Positions 1 to 8,390 of a DNA stretch of 64,000 bases are shown here, in pieces. The DNA comes from Pseudomonas sp. H3(2019) (GTDB taxonomy: Bacteria; Pseudomonadota; Gammaproteobacteria; Pseudomonadales; Pseudomonadaceae), in NCBI RefSeq assembly GCF_007713465.1, contig NZ_VMSG01000013.1, positions 97,468 through 161,467 of the forward strand, given 5' to 3'. The notes beneath the pieces are model-generated. The model was not told where the DNA came from, did no database searches, and saw only the letters and a list, made by a program, of their open reading frames with translations. The translations under genes and the position numbers were made by a program. The number at the start of each line of letters is the position of its first letter. Positions within the stretch are counted from its first letter, which is position 1.

Positions 1-510
1 CAGGCGTGCCTGAAGTTCCTGCCGCTGGACGACGTCGAAGCGATCGAGTTGCGCCCGGACGTACCGCGTCTGGCCATCGAGTACCTGGGGCTGGACGACG
101 ATCCTCGTTTGTATATCCGTATCGGCGACGCCCTCGAGTTGCTCGAGACGGCTGAATCGGCGGATCTGATTTTCGTCGACCTTTATACCGATGTCGGGCC
201 GGGTGTCGGCCATTTGGCCTGGGGCTTTCTGGAAAACTGTCAAAAACGCCTGAATCCGGGCGGCTGGCTGGTGATCAATCAATGGGCGACCGATGACGGC
301 AAGCCACTGGGTGCGGCATTACTGCGTGGGCTCTATCACCGGCATTATTGGGAACTGCCGGTGAAGGAGGGCAACGTGATCCTGATCGTGCCAGCCGACC
401 TTGACCAGGAACTGGACATGCAAGGATTGACCGCTCGCGCCGAAGCGCTGGCGCCGCGGTTGGGGTATTCGTTGCAGTCACTGATCAAGGCGATTCGTCC
501 GGCGACGTGA
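1..510 (+). CDS. Spermidine synthase-like methyltransferase (5' end cut off)
   Basis: The frame is open from the first base of the window, so the start and the S-adenosylmethionine-binding glycine loop lie outside it. The visible 169 residues include an acidic strand end (AIELRPDV), the segment DLIFVDLYTDVGPG, where spermidine synthases carry the catalytic acidic loop, and the strand GGWLVINQWA. This matches the C-terminal two thirds of the polyamine aminopropyltransferase/spermidine synthase fold. Many Pseudomonas proteins of this fold are uncharacterised paralogues of SpeE, so aminopropyl transfer is not assured. The gene converges on the next one with a 25-bp gap and no visible terminator. 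Confidence 0.7.
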   Translation, partial: QACLKFLPLDDVEAIELRPDVPRLAIEYLGLDDDPRLYIRIGDALELLETAESADLIFVDLYTDVGPGVGHLAWGFLENCQKRLNPGGWLVINQWATDDGKPLGAALLRGLYHRHYWELPVKEGNVILIVPADLDQELDMQGLTARAEALAPRLGYSLQSLIKAIRPAT

Positions 511-535
511 ATTCTGGCGAGCCACAAAGGCAATG

Positions 536-1327
536 TCAGCAGCCTTTGAACACGCCCGGGCGTTTCTCGATCAACGATCGCACGCCTTCCTTGGCGTCTT
601 CACTGTTGAGCAACTTCTTGACCAGTGCTGGCAAAGCCAATGCCGCCGCTGTTTCACCCTCCAGATGGGCCAGGCGCGCCGACAGCAAGGTTGCCTGAAC
701 CCCCAGCGGCGCCTGCCTGGCAATGCGTTCTGCCAGCTCGATCGCGCGAGGTAACAGGTCTTCGCTGGCCATCACCTCCTGCACCAGCCCCAGACGTAGC
801 GCTTCGTGGGCATCGAACTCATCGCCGGTCAGCAGCCAGCGCATGGCATTGCCCCAGCCGGCTATCTGATGCAGACGCAGGGTTGCCCCGCCAAAGGGGA
901 AGATGCCGCGCTGCACTTCCATTTGCGCAAAACGGGTGTTGCTGGCGCAGAGGTTGATATCGGCGGCCAACATCAGTTCGATGCCAATGGTCAGGCAATA
1001 ACCCTGGGCCGCAACAATCACCGGTTTGCTGACCCTTGGGCCAACGAACACCCCCCACGGATCGCAACCGCCGGCCGGGACTTGCCAGCCTTCGGCCAGT
1101 GCCGCGCTGACACTCGCCAGGTCCAACCCGGCGGTAAAGTGCTCGCCGTGACCGAACACCACCGCAACGCGGGCCTCGCTGTCGGCTTCGAACTCGCCAT
1201 AGGCCAGGCTCAGTGCGTTGAGCAGATCGAGGTCAAACGCATTGCGCTTGGCCATCCGGTCCAGCCCGATCAACAGGACATGACCGCGTCGTTCACGGCT
1301 GACGCGACTGCAATCAGGTTGATTCAT
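536..1327 (-). CDS. Crotonase / enoyl-CoA hydratase family protein
   Basis: A 263-residue protein of the crotonase superfamily, which handles acyl-CoA thioesters in the cytoplasm (hydration, isomerisation or hydrolysis). The first oxyanion-hole segment GEHFTAGLDLASV is present around residues 65-80. The second, EVQRGIFPFGGATLR, lies around residue 130 and is followed by the LTGDEFDAHEALRLGLV helix typical of the family. The ATG at 1327 was chosen because GAGGA sits 8 bases upstream; the open frame runs further but without a better ribosome site. No beta-oxidation partner is adjacent, so the substrate cannot be assigned. Confidence 0.85.
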   Translation of the reverse strand: MNQPDCSRVSRERRGHVLLIGLDRMAKRNAFDLDLLNALSLAYGEFEADSEARVAVVFGHGEHFTAGLDLASVSAALAEGWQVPAGGCDPWGVFVGPRVSKPVIVAAQGYCLTIGIELMLAADINLCASNTRFAQMEVQRGIFPFGGATLRLHQIAGWGNAMRWLLTGDEFDAHEALRLGLVQEVMASEDLLPRAIELAERIARQAPLGVQATLLSARLAHLEGETAAALALPALVKKLLNSEDAKEGVRSLIEKRPGVFKGC

Positions 1328-1523
1328 GGGGTATTTCCTCGGGCGGGGAAGGGGGCTCAGACCAAAGGTCATGGCCTGAAAGATGAACCGTTTAAGTGTC
1401 ATGACCAACAGGGCCGGGCTTTTGAAAAATAGACCGTCGCACGATTATCCGCAAAGCCTGTGACACAACGGTGTATGCCGGGTTTTTCCGACAAATAAAG
1501 CTCCCTTTTTTGGTGAATTCCGG

Positions 1524-1529
1524 TATAGT
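1524..1529 (+). promoter_or_regulatory. Candidate -10 box of deaD promoter
   Basis: TATAGT at 1524-1529 is the best -10 hexamer upstream of the helicase gene. The matching -35 region (about 1501-1506, CTCCCT) is poor. If it is used, transcription would start near 1536 and leave a leader of about 210 nt, similar in length to the long leader of E. coli csdA/deaD mRNA. Confidence 0.35.
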
Positions 1530-1573
1530 GCGCGCCGGTCTTTAGCCAGGCCGCGTTTAGGTAGCGCAATTCC

Positions 1574-1610
1574 CCGAAGTCAGCTTCGGCTGCACGTCCG
1601 CACAGCGGAC
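1574..1610 (+). promoter_or_regulatory. Tandem hairpins in the deaD leader
   Basis: Two hairpins stand next to each other. The first is a 6-bp stem CCGAAG/CTTCGG with a 4-base loop (1574-1589). The second is a 6-bp stem GTCCGC/GCGGAC with a 3-base loop (1596-1610). An alternative stem with a UUCG tetraloop, CAGC-TTCG-GCTG (1581-1592), overlaps and would exclude the first. The leader from 1328 to 1748 carries no convincing gene. Confidence 0.5.
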
Positions 1611-1713
1611 TCTTCCTTGACGAATCTTTTTCATTCATTCGTTTTCGCAAATCCCCGCCGACAAAGCAGCCAGGGCGACTCTTGAGTCTTACACGGCATG
1701 CGCAGCTTTGGAG

Positions 1714-1751
1714 CATGGGTCTTTGCGGATGCACTTAGAGGCAGACCCATG
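1714..1751 (+). promoter_or_regulatory. Inverted repeat enclosing the deaD start codon
   Basis: CATGGGTCT at 1714-1722 is the exact reverse complement of AGACCCATG at 1743-1751, whose last three bases are the deaD ATG. In mRNA this gives a 9-bp stem with a 20-base loop. The AGAGG ribosome site (1737-1741) sits in the loop and the start codon is paired. This could slow translation, or respond to temperature or to the helicase itself; that role is inference. Confidence 0.6.
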
Positions 1752-3422
1752 ACCCAGGAAACCGGCGGCTTCGCCGCTTTTAACCTTAATCCGAATATTC
1801 TTGCAGCCGTCATCGCGACTGGCTACGAAGAGCCTTCGGCTATTCAGCAGCAATCGATCCCGATCATCATGGCCGGTCACGACATGATTGGTCAGGCGCA
1901 AACCGGTACGGGTAAAACCGCTGCGTTCGCCCTGCCGATCCTGCATCGCATCGATCCTGCTAAGCGCGAACCGCAAGCCCTGATCCTGGCGCCAACCCGT
2001 GAGTTGGCGCTGCAAGTAGCAACCGCTTTCGAAACCTACGCCAAGCAAATGCCGGGCGTTACCGTTGTGGCCGTTTACGGCGGCGCGCCTATGGGCCCGC
2101 AACTGAAAGCAATCCGTAATGGCGCACAGATCGTTGTCGCCACTCCGGGCCGTCTGTGCGACCACCTGCGTCGTGACGAAAAAGTATTGGCGACCGTGAA
2201 CCATCTGGTTCTCGACGAAGCTGACGAAATGCTCAAACTGGGCTTCATGGACGACCTGGAAGTTATCTTCAAGGCCTTGCCGGCAACCCGTCAGACCGTA
2301 TTGTTCTCGGCTACCCTGCCGCAGTCGATCCGTGCCATCGCCGAGCGTCATCTGCGTGATCCGCAGCACGTGAAAATCCAGACCAAGACTCAGACCGTTA
2401 CCGCGATCGAACAGGCTCACCTGTTGGTTCACGCTGACCAGAAGACCTCGGCTGTATTGAGCCTGCTGGAAGTGGAAGACTTCGACGCGCTGATCATGTT
2501 CGTGCGTACCAAGCAAGCGACCCTGGACCTGGCCAGTGCCCTGGAAGCCAAAGGCTACAAAGCCGCTGCGCTGAACGGTGACATTGCCCAGAACCAGCGT
2601 GAGCGCGTGATCGATTCCCTCAAGGATGGCCGTCTGGACATCGTTGTGGCGACCGACGTTGCTGCTCGTGGTCTGGACGTTCCGCGTATCACTCACGTTT
2701 TCAACGTTGATATGCCGTACGATCCAGAGTCCTACGTTCACCGTATCGGCCGTACCGGCCGTGCCGGTCGCGAAGGTCGTGCACTGCTGTTGGTGACTCC
2801 ACGTGAACGCCGCATGCTGCAAGTGATCGAGCGTGTAACCGGTCAAAAGGTTGCTGAAGTTCGCCTGCCAGACGCTCAAGCTGTTCTCGATGCACGCATC
2901 AAGAAACTGACCAACAGCCTGTCGCCGCTGGTGGCCGATGCCGAATCGACTCACGGTGATCTGCTGGATCGCCTGACTGCCGACATCGGTTGCACCCCGC
3001 GTGCACTGGCTGCTGCTCTGCTGCGCAAGGCTACCAACGCTCAGGCGCTGACCCTGGCTGCCATCGAGAAAGAACGTCCACTGGTGCCGAACAACGCACC
3101 GCGTGGCGATCGTCCAGAGCGTACCGGTGATCGTCCGGACCGTGGTGACCGCGAGCGTCGTGCTCCGATCCCATTGGCCGAAGGCCGTGCTCGTTGCCGT
3201 ACCGCGCTGGGTGCGCGTGATGGTATCGCTGCCAAAAACCTGCTGGGCGCCATCCTCAACGAAGGTGGTCTGGCTCGTGAAGCAATCGGCCGTATCCAGG
3301 TGCGTGACAGCTTCAGCCTGGTCGAGTTGCCGGAAGATGGTCTGGAGCGTCTGCTGACCAAACTGAAGGACACTCGCGTTGCCGGTAAGCAGCTGAAACT
3401 GCGTCGCTATCGCGAAGATTGA
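1749..3422 (+). CDS. deaD: DEAD-box ATP-dependent RNA helicase DeaD/CsdA
   Basis: A 557-residue DEAD-box helicase that unwinds RNA duplexes in ribosome assembly and mRNA decay, mainly at low temperature. Motifs in order: Q motif (around 25), motif I AQTGTGKTAA, Ia PTRELALQ, Ib TPGR, motif II DEAD, motif III SATLP, then the second RecA domain with VATDVAARGLDVPR (motif V) and HRIGRTGRAGR (motif VI). After a basic RG/RD-rich stretch (about 455-490) comes a C-terminal RNA-binding domain of the DbpA/CsdA type. Start at 1749: AGAGG lies 7 bases upstream. An in-frame ATG at 1698 would add 17 residues but has a poor ribosome site. Leader structure suggests post-transcriptional control. Confidence 0.95.
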   Translation: MTQETGGFAAFNLNPNILAAVIATGYEEPSAIQQQSIPIIMAGHDMIGQAQTGTGKTAAFALPILHRIDPAKREPQALILAPTRELALQVATAFETYAKQMPGVTVVAVYGGAPMGPQLKAIRNGAQIVVATPGRLCDHLRRDEKVLATVNHLVLDEADEMLKLGFMDDLEVIFKALPATRQTVLFSATLPQSIRAIAERHLRDPQHVKIQTKTQTVTAIEQAHLLVHADQKTSAVLSLLEVEDFDALIMFVRTKQATLDLASALEAKGYKAAALNGDIAQNQRERVIDSLKDGRLDIVVATDVAARGLDVPRITHVFNVDMPYDPESYVHRIGRTGRAGREGRALLLVTPRERRMLQVIERVTGQKVAEVRLPDAQAVLDARIKKLTNSLSPLVADAESTHGDLLDRLTADIGCTPRALAAALLRKATNAQALTLAAIEKERPLVPNNAPRGDRPERTGDRPDRGDRERRAPIPLAEGRARCRTALGARDGIAAKNLLGAILNEGGLAREAIGRIQVRDSFSLVELPEDGLERLLTKLKDTRVAGKQLKLRRYRED

Positions 3423-3450
3423 TCCGCTCTCGGGCTGATTGATCGCACAT

Positions 3451-3483
3451 AAAAAATCCCCGACTGGTTCGGGGATTTTTTTT
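3451..3483 (+). terminator. Rho-independent terminator after deaD
   Basis: Stem ATCCCCGA/TCGGGGAT with a short loop, preceded by six A and followed by eight T. It lies 28 bp after the deaD stop and is strong in the forward direction. Confidence 0.9.
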
Positions 3484-3500
3484 CCTGCAGTTTTGTATTG

Positions 3501-3611
3501 ATCGTTCCCACGCTCTGCGTGGGAATGCCGCTAAGGACGCTCTGCGTCCGATGTTGACGCTGTGACGCAGAGCGTCACGGGATGCATTCCCACGCGGGAG
3601 CGTGGGAACGA
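3501..3611. repeat. Palindromic intergenic repeat, copy 1
   Basis: A 111-bp element made of nested hairpins: GTTCCCACGC..GCGTGGGAA at the left, two GACGCTCTGCGTC-type stems in the middle, and GCATTCCCACGC..GCGTGGGAAC at the right. The two ends are inverted copies of each other. A second full copy lies at 39903-40009 and a remnant at 47071-47098. Dispersed elements of this look are common between fluorescens-group genes. Confidence 0.8.
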
Positions 3612-3621
3612 GCGGCAGGAC

Positions 3622-4389
3622 TCAGCCGAAACGATAGATGTCCATCCCCAGCGCACCCATGGTGAACCCCTGATGGGCGATGCTGAAATCGCCACCGGCG
3701 CCTCGGGCGAAGTACAGCGGCAGCAAATGCTCGTCGCTGGGATGGCTGCGCACGGCATTCGGGGCTTGCCGACGATAGTCGTGCAGGGCAGCTTCGTCGT
3801 TTGCGGCGAGCTTTTCGATCATCCAGTCGCGAAAGGCCTTGGCCCAGGGCTCGACGCTTTCCGGGCCGGCATGCCAGTCCAGCTCGCGCAGGTTGTGGGT
3901 GATGCTGCCGGAACCAATCAACAGCACGCCTTGCTCGCGCAGACTGGACAGCGCACGACCGACGCGGGTTTGCAGGGCAGGGCCGAGATGGCTTGGCAGT
4001 GACACTTGCACCACCGGAATGTCGGCCCGGGGATACATCAGAGACAGTGGAACCCAAACACCATGATCGAACGGGCGCTGGTTATCGAACTGTGCTTGTA
4101 AGCCATCAGCGTTGAGTAACCCGGCGACCTGCGCCGCGAGTTCCGGCTGGCCGGGTGCGGGGTATTGCACCGCGAACAGCGCGGCGGGGAATCCTCCGAA
4201 GTCGTGCCAGGTTTCCGGTTGCTCAGCGCTGCCGACGCGCAGGTCCTGACTTTCCCAGTGTGCGGAAACGATTACGATGGCCTTGGGTTTTGGCAGCTCG
4301 CTGGCCAGACGCGCAAGCGCCGGGCCACTGGCACCGGGCTCCAGTGCCAGCATAGGTGAACCGTGAGAGATAAACAGGCTGGGGAACAT
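3622..4389 (-). CDS. ygiD: DODA-type extradiol aromatic ring-opening dioxygenase
   Basis: 255 residues, the usual length for the class III extradiol dioxygenase family (LigB-like; E. coli YgiD, plant DODA). The likely metal-ligand segments are visible: ISHGSP near the N-terminus, SAHWES near residue 45 and DHGVWVPL near residue 110, with SITHNLREL further on. The E. coli homologue cleaves L-DOPA at the 4,5 bond; the physiological substrate in pseudomonads is not settled. It ends just beside the palindromic repeat and is transcribed away from tpm. There is no accompanying catechol pathway gene. Confidence 0.85.
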   Translation of the reverse strand: MFPSLFISHGSPMLALEPGASGPALARLASELPKPKAIVIVSAHWESQDLRVGSAEQPETWHDFGGFPAALFAVQYPAPGQPELAAQVAGLLNADGLQAQFDNQRPFDHGVWVPLSLMYPRADIPVVQVSLPSHLGPALQTRVGRALSSLREQGVLLIGSGSITHNLRELDWHAGPESVEPWAKAFRDWMIEKLAANDEAALHDYRRQAPNAVRSHPSDEHLLPLYFARGAGGDFSIAHQGFTMGALGMDIYRFG

Positions 4390-4492
4390 GAATAAGGTCC
4401 TGAGCGTTAAGATGGGAGCATCTTCAGTCAGATCATTGATCTAAATCTAATATAAGTTTTAGGGCATATAGATCGAATTATCAGGGGGATTT

Positions 4493-5158
4493 ATGCAGCC
4501 GGAGTTTTGGCAAAAGCGTTGGGAGCTCAATCAGATCGGTTTCCATCAGTCAGAGGTTAATCCTTACTTGCAGCAATACTGGCCGCAATTGAATCTGACG
4601 AAGGACTCGCAGGTGCTGGTGCCGCTCTGTGGGAAAAGTCTTGATCTCGTGTGGCTGGCCGGACAGGGGCACCGGGTGTTGGGTGTCGAGTTGTCGGAAA
4701 AAGCCGTGGAGGAATTTTTTCGTGAGCAGCAGCTGACACCGCAGATTACCGAGCGCGGGGGCTTCAAAGTCTACCAGGCAGGTTCCCTCGTGCTCTGGTG
4801 CGGAGATTTTTTCGGCCTGACCGCCGACGATGTAGCCGATTGTGTGGCTGTCTATGATCGGGCGGCGCTGATTGCCTTGCCGCCGCCCATGCGCGAGAAA
4901 TACGCCGCGCACTTGAGCCGGATTTTGCCGTCAGCTTGCGAAGGCTTGTTGATTACGATGGACTACGATCAGGCGCAGATGGCTGGGCCACCGTTTTCTG
5001 TGAGCGATGACGATGTGCAGGCATTGCTGGCGGGGCGCTGGCAGCTTGAATTCTGTGAGGAGCGGGACATTCTGGGTGAGAGCTGGAAGTTCCTCCAGGC
5101 GGGTGTGACGCACCTTGAGGAGCGGGTTTATCGGTTAAAGGCGCCGAGCGTTCCATAA
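4493..5158 (+). CDS. tpm: Thiopurine S-methyltransferase
   Basis: 221 residues, full length for bacterial TPMT. The signature opening [19 protein letters not shown] and the SAM-binding segment [20 protein letters not shown] followed by GVELSEKA are all present. The enzyme transfers a methyl group from S-adenosylmethionine to thiols; in pseudomonads it is known to methylate selenium and tellurium oxyanion products and to give tellurite resistance. It stands alone, divergent from ygiD, and is closed by a bidirectional terminator shared with htpX. Confidence 0.95.
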   Translation: MQPEFWQKRWELNQIGFHQSEVNPYLQQYWPQLNLTKDSQVLVPLCGKSLDLVWLAGQGHRVLGVELSEKAVEEFFREQQLTPQITERGGFKVYQAGSLVLWCGDFFGLTADDVADCVAVYDRAALIALPPPMREKYAAHLSRILPSACEGLLITMDYDQAQMAGPPFSVSDDDVQALLAGRWQLEFCEERDILGESWKFLQAGVTHLEERVYRLKAPSVP

Positions 5159-5171
5159 ACCGAACGCCCAC

Positions 5172-5200
5172 AAAAAAGGGCGACCGGGTCGCCCTTTTTT
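5172..5200. terminator. Bidirectional terminator between tpm and htpX
   Basis: AAAAAAGGGCGACC/GGTCGCCCTTTTTT forms a tight hairpin with A and T runs on both sides, able to stop transcription of tpm (+) and htpX (-). Confidence 0.9.
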
Positions 5201-5243
5201 AACGCAGCTCTTTTCGCCGTAGCTCTTTTTACCGGAGGATCTA

Positions 5244-6131
5244 TCAGCCGCGACGACGCAGTGCGTCGATACGCTCTTCCAGTGGCGGGTGGCTCATGAA
5301 CATGCGAGCGAACCCTTGCTTGATGCCACCGTTGATGCCGAAGGCATTCAGGGTGTCCGGCATGTGTACCGGCAGGCCTTGCTCCGAGCGCAAGCGCTGC
5401 AAGGCGCCGATCATGGCGTTGGTGCCGGCCAGACGGGCGCCAGCTTCGTCTGCACGGAATTCGCGTTTACGCGAGAACCACATGACGATCGAGCTGGCCA
5501 GGAAGCCCAGTACCAGTTCGGCGAAAATGGTTGCGACGTAGTAGGCAATGCCTTGGCCTTCTTCGTTCTTGAAGATCACCTTGTCGACGAAATTACCGAT
5601 GATCCGCGCGAAGAACATGACGAAGGTGTTCACCACGCCCTGAATCAGTGCCAGCGTCACCATGTCGCCATTGGCCACATGACCAATTTCGTGGGCCAGA
5701 ACGGCTTTCACTTCATCGGGCGAGAAACGCTCGAGCAAGCCCTGGCTGACCGCGACCAGCGCATCGTTCTTGTTCCAGCCGGTGGCGAAGGCGTTAGCCT
5801 CGTACGCCGGGAAAATCCCGACTTCGGGCATCTTGATTCCTGCTTCGCGGGACAGCTGCTCGACGGTTTGCAGCAGCCATTGTTCATGGCGAGTGCGCGG
5901 CTGGCTGATGATTTGGGTGCTGGTGCTCATCTTCGCCATCCACTTGGAGATGAACAGCGAGAACAGTGAGCCGGCGAAACCAAAGACCGCACAGAAAATC
6001 AGCAGCTGATTGAGGTTGAGATCAACCCCGTTGGCCGCCATGAACCCGTTGAAGCCGAAAAGGCTCAGGGTGATGCTGGCAATCAGCACGACCGCCAGGT
6101 TAGTGGCCAAAAACAGCAGGATGCGCATCAT
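5244..6131 (-). CDS. htpX: Membrane zinc protease HtpX
   Basis: 295-residue M48 metalloprotease of the inner membrane that removes misfolded membrane proteins alongside FtsH. Two hydrophobic helices open the protein (about 4-24 and 36-57). The zinc motif [11 protein letters not shown] is near residue 145, the third ligand region is [13 protein letters not shown] near 225, and two more hydrophobic stretches lie between. Length equals the family norm. Two ATG codons are adjacent (6131 and 6128) behind AGGAGA. In enterobacteria htpX is induced by envelope and heat stress; see the promoter entry. Confidence 0.97.
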   Translation of the reverse strand: MMRILLFLATNLAVVLIASITLSLFGFNGFMAANGVDLNLNQLLIFCAVFGFAGSLFSLFISKWMAKMSTSTQIISQPRTRHEQWLLQTVEQLSREAGIKMPEVGIFPAYEANAFATGWNKNDALVAVSQGLLERFSPDEVKAVLAHEIGHVANGDMVTLALIQGVVNTFVMFFARIIGNFVDKVIFKNEEGQGIAYYVATIFAELVLGFLASSIVMWFSRKREFRADEAGARLAGTNAMIGALQRLRSEQGLPVHMPDTLNAFGINGGIKQGFARMFMSHPPLEERIDALRRRG

Positions 6132-6176
6132 GGTTGTAGAAATCTCCTCGTGCTAAATATGTAGCGTACTGCGGGG

Positions 6177-6205
6177 TATATAAGGTGCCGCACCAGGCTA
6201 TTCAA
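6177..6205 (-). promoter_or_regulatory. Predicted htpX promoter
   Basis: On the minus strand TTGAAT (6205-6200) and TATATA (6182-6177) are 17 bp apart, a fair sigma-70 match about 45 bp before the htpX start. The same stretch also resembles a sigma-32 promoter (GTTGAAT, then CCTTATATA), but the CCCC of the consensus is not there. The rest of 6206-6406 shows nothing I can name. Confidence 0.45.
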
Positions 6206-6406
6206 CCGGGTGACTATTTCAAACTGTGTCCTACAGCTGGATTCTAGATGCTTGCAGGGCATTTCTGACGTCACCTGAAGAGATAGTTGGCTGGATTTTG
6301 CTTTCACAAGTCCCGCCTCTATTGGGCGTAACCGGCAGTCGCGTAAATCCGCCAACACCCAAGGCGCTGTCGCAGTCGAAGAATGGAGATATGTTGCTGA
6401 ATTAAT

Positions 6407-6435
6407 CGCCGAGGGCCTTTTTGAAGCCCTCGGCG
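6407..6435 (-). terminator. Hairpin after alaA
   Basis: A perfect 10-bp inverted repeat, CGCCGAGGGC/GCCCTCGGCG, with a 9-base loop lies 9 bp past the alaA stop. The T run is weak on the exit side, so it may be a terminator or a 3'-end stabilising stem. Confidence 0.6.
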
Positions 6436-6444
6436 TTATCGCGC

Positions 6445-7656
6445 TTACTGGCGATAGGACTTGAGGAAGTTGCCGATCCGACCGATAGCCATGTCCAGGT
6501 CGTCCACCCGCGGCAAGGTCACGACACGGAAGTGGTCTGGCCATGGCCAGTTGAAGGCTGTGCCCTGGACCACCAGCAGTTTTTCCGAGAGCAGCAGGTC
6601 GAGGACGAACTTTTCGTCGTTGTGGATCGGGCAGACTTTAGGGTCGATCCGCGGGAAGGCGTAGAGCGCGCCCATCGGTTTGACACAGCTGACGCCCGGG
6701 ATGTCGTTGAGCAGTTCCCAGGTACGGTTGCGCTGTTCAAGCAGGCGCCCTTGCGGCAGCACCAGATCATTGATGCTCTGATAACCGCCCAGTGCGGTCT
6801 GGATCGCGTGCTGGCTTGGCACGTTGGCGCACAGGCGCATGTTGGCCAGTATGTCGATGCCTTCGATGTAGCTTTGGGCGTGATGCTTGGGGCCGGAAAT
6901 GGCGACCCAGCCGGAACGGAAACCGGCAACCCGATAGGACTTGGACAGACCGTTGAAGGTCAGGCACAGCAGGTCCGGCGCCAGGGATGCGGTGCAGATG
7001 TGCACGGCATCGTCGTACAGAATCTTGTCGTAGATCTCGTCGGAGAACACCACCAGGTTGTGCTGGCGAGCCAGTTCCAGCATGCCCAGCAGGACTTCCT
7101 TGGAATACACCGAGCCGGTAGGGTTGTTCGGGTTGATGATGACCAAAGCCTTGGTGTTCGGGGTGATCTTGGCCTTGATGTCGGCCAGGTCTGGCCACCA
7201 GTTGGCTTGCTCATCGCACAGGTAGTGCACCGGATTACCGCCTGCCAGGCTTACCGCGGCGGTCCACAGCGGATAGTCGGGGGCCGGAACCAGCACTTCG
7301 TCGCCGTTGTTGAGCAGAGCCTGCATCGACATCACGATCAGCTCGGAAACACCGTTGCCCAGGTAGATGTCTTCGATGCCGACACCTTCTACCTGTTTCT
7401 GCTGGTAATACTGCATGACGGCCTTGCGCGCACTGAACAGGCCTTTGGAATCGCTGTAACCCTGGGCGGTCGGCAGGTTGCGGATCACGTCCTGGAGGAT
7501 TTCATCAGGCGCTTCGAAGCCAAAAGGCGCCGGGTTGCCAATGTTCAGCTTGAGGATGCGATGGCCTTCCTCTTCCAGGCGTTTGGCGTGCTTGAGCACT
7601 GGGCCGCGAATGTCGTAGCAGACGTTGGCGAGCTTGTTCGATTTGCTGACCTGCAT
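6445..7656 (-). CDS. alaA: Glutamate-pyruvate aminotransferase AlaA
   Basis: 403 residues, class I/II PLP-dependent aminotransferase, close in length to E. coli AlaA (YfbQ), which makes alanine from pyruvate and glutamate. The N-terminus MQVSKSNKLANVCYDIRGPV and the motifs NIGNPAPFGFE, LVPAPDYPLW, INPNNPTGSVYS and the PLP-lysine segment SKSYRVAGFRSGW are all visible. The ATG at 7656 fits the family start; the longer open frame upstream does not. In P. aeruginosa the same gene lies between htpX and msrB, as here. Confidence 0.92.
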   Translation of the reverse strand: MQVSKSNKLANVCYDIRGPVLKHAKRLEEEGHRILKLNIGNPAPFGFEAPDEILQDVIRNLPTAQGYSDSKGLFSARKAVMQYYQQKQVEGVGIEDIYLGNGVSELIVMSMQALLNNGDEVLVPAPDYPLWTAAVSLAGGNPVHYLCDEQANWWPDLADIKAKITPNTKALVIINPNNPTGSVYSKEVLLGMLELARQHNLVVFSDEIYDKILYDDAVHICTASLAPDLLCLTFNGLSKSYRVAGFRSGWVAISGPKHHAQSYIEGIDILANMRLCANVPSQHAIQTALGGYQSINDLVLPQGRLLEQRNRTWELLNDIPGVSCVKPMGALYAFPRIDPKVCPIHNDEKFVLDLLLSEKLLVVQGTAFNWPWPDHFRVVTLPRVDDLDMAIGRIGNFLKSYRQ

Positions 7657-7878
7657 GGCGATGTGTTCCCGAAAATGAACGATCCAGACGCTGTTTGAAC
7701 TACCGTAATGGGAATCCTGCGTTTTCACACACGCCTGGCGCCTGGGGTCACCGCACCAAAATGTTTGAATGCGGGTAACTCGGCTGCCAGACTGGCATTT
7801 AACGAGGCGCAATCATACGTGCCGCCTGATCCGTGGAAAAGATACAGATCAGGCTTTTTCAGATGCAGAGGGATGACG

Positions 7879-8274
7879 ATGGAAAAGTTGGAAAAAACCC
7901 TGGATGAATGGCGTGCGATGCTCGACCCGGAGCAGTACAACGTTTGTCGCCTGAAGGGCACCGAACGGCCGTTCTCGGGCAAGTACAACGGCACCAAAAC
8001 CGATGGTGTCTATCACTGTATCTGCTGCAACGAACCGCTGTTCGACTCAAAAGCCAAGTTCGATTCAGGCTGTGGCTGGCCGAGCTTCTATGAGCCGATC
8101 GGCGAGAGTGCCATGGTCGAGATTCGCGATATCAGCCACGGCATGATTCGTACCGAAGTGGTCTGCGCCAAGTGCGACGCGCACCTGGGGCATGTATTCC
8201 CGGATGGCCCGCCACCGACCGGCTTGCGTTATTGCATCAACTCGGTGTGCCTGGACCTGGTGCCGCGCGAATAA
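7879..8274 (+). CDS. msrB: Peptide-methionine (R)-S-oxide reductase MsrB
   Basis: 131 residues. It reduces the R epimer of methionine sulfoxide in proteins. Two CxxC zinc knuckles (CICC in [11 protein letters not shown], and CAKC in [12 protein letters not shown]) and the catalytic cysteine in RYCINSVCL are present, with GCGWPSF and HVFPDG as further signatures. The ATG at 7879 has AGAGGG 6 bases upstream; the ATG at 7873 is too close to it. First gene of a redox block with gpx and ospR. Confidence 0.96.
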   Translation: MEKLEKTLDEWRAMLDPEQYNVCRLKGTERPFSGKYNGTKTDGVYHCICCNEPLFDSKAKFDSGCGWPSFYEPIGESAMVEIRDISHGMIRTEVVCAKCDAHLGHVFPDGPPPTGLRYCINSVCLDLVPRE

Positions 8275-8326
8275 TGTGAGTCCTGGCCTGCGGCAGCTCC
8301 TTGTCGGCAGGTTATTGATTTATTAA

Positions 8327-8338
8327 ATTGCACACAAT
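8327..8338 (+). promoter_or_regulatory. Possible operator upstream of gpx-ospR
   Basis: ATTG-CACA-CAAT is a short dyad between msrB and gpx, about 50 bp before the peroxidase start. OhrR/OspR-type regulators bind AT-rich dyads in such places and often control their own operon. The match is short and only suggestive. Confidence 0.25.
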
Positions 8339-8390
8339 CGAATTGCTCGCTATGTTTAAGCCTTCCTCATCTTCCACCGGAGCATGCGTG

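Noticed and set aside
1689..2954. 421-codon open frame on the minus strand opposite deaD
   Set aside because: It is the antisense shadow of deaD: the composition follows the helicase codons, and it has no ribosome site or recognisable domain.
6421..7698. 425-codon open frame on the plus strand opposite alaA
   Set aside because: Mirror of the aminotransferase reading frame in GC-rich DNA; no start context or family match.
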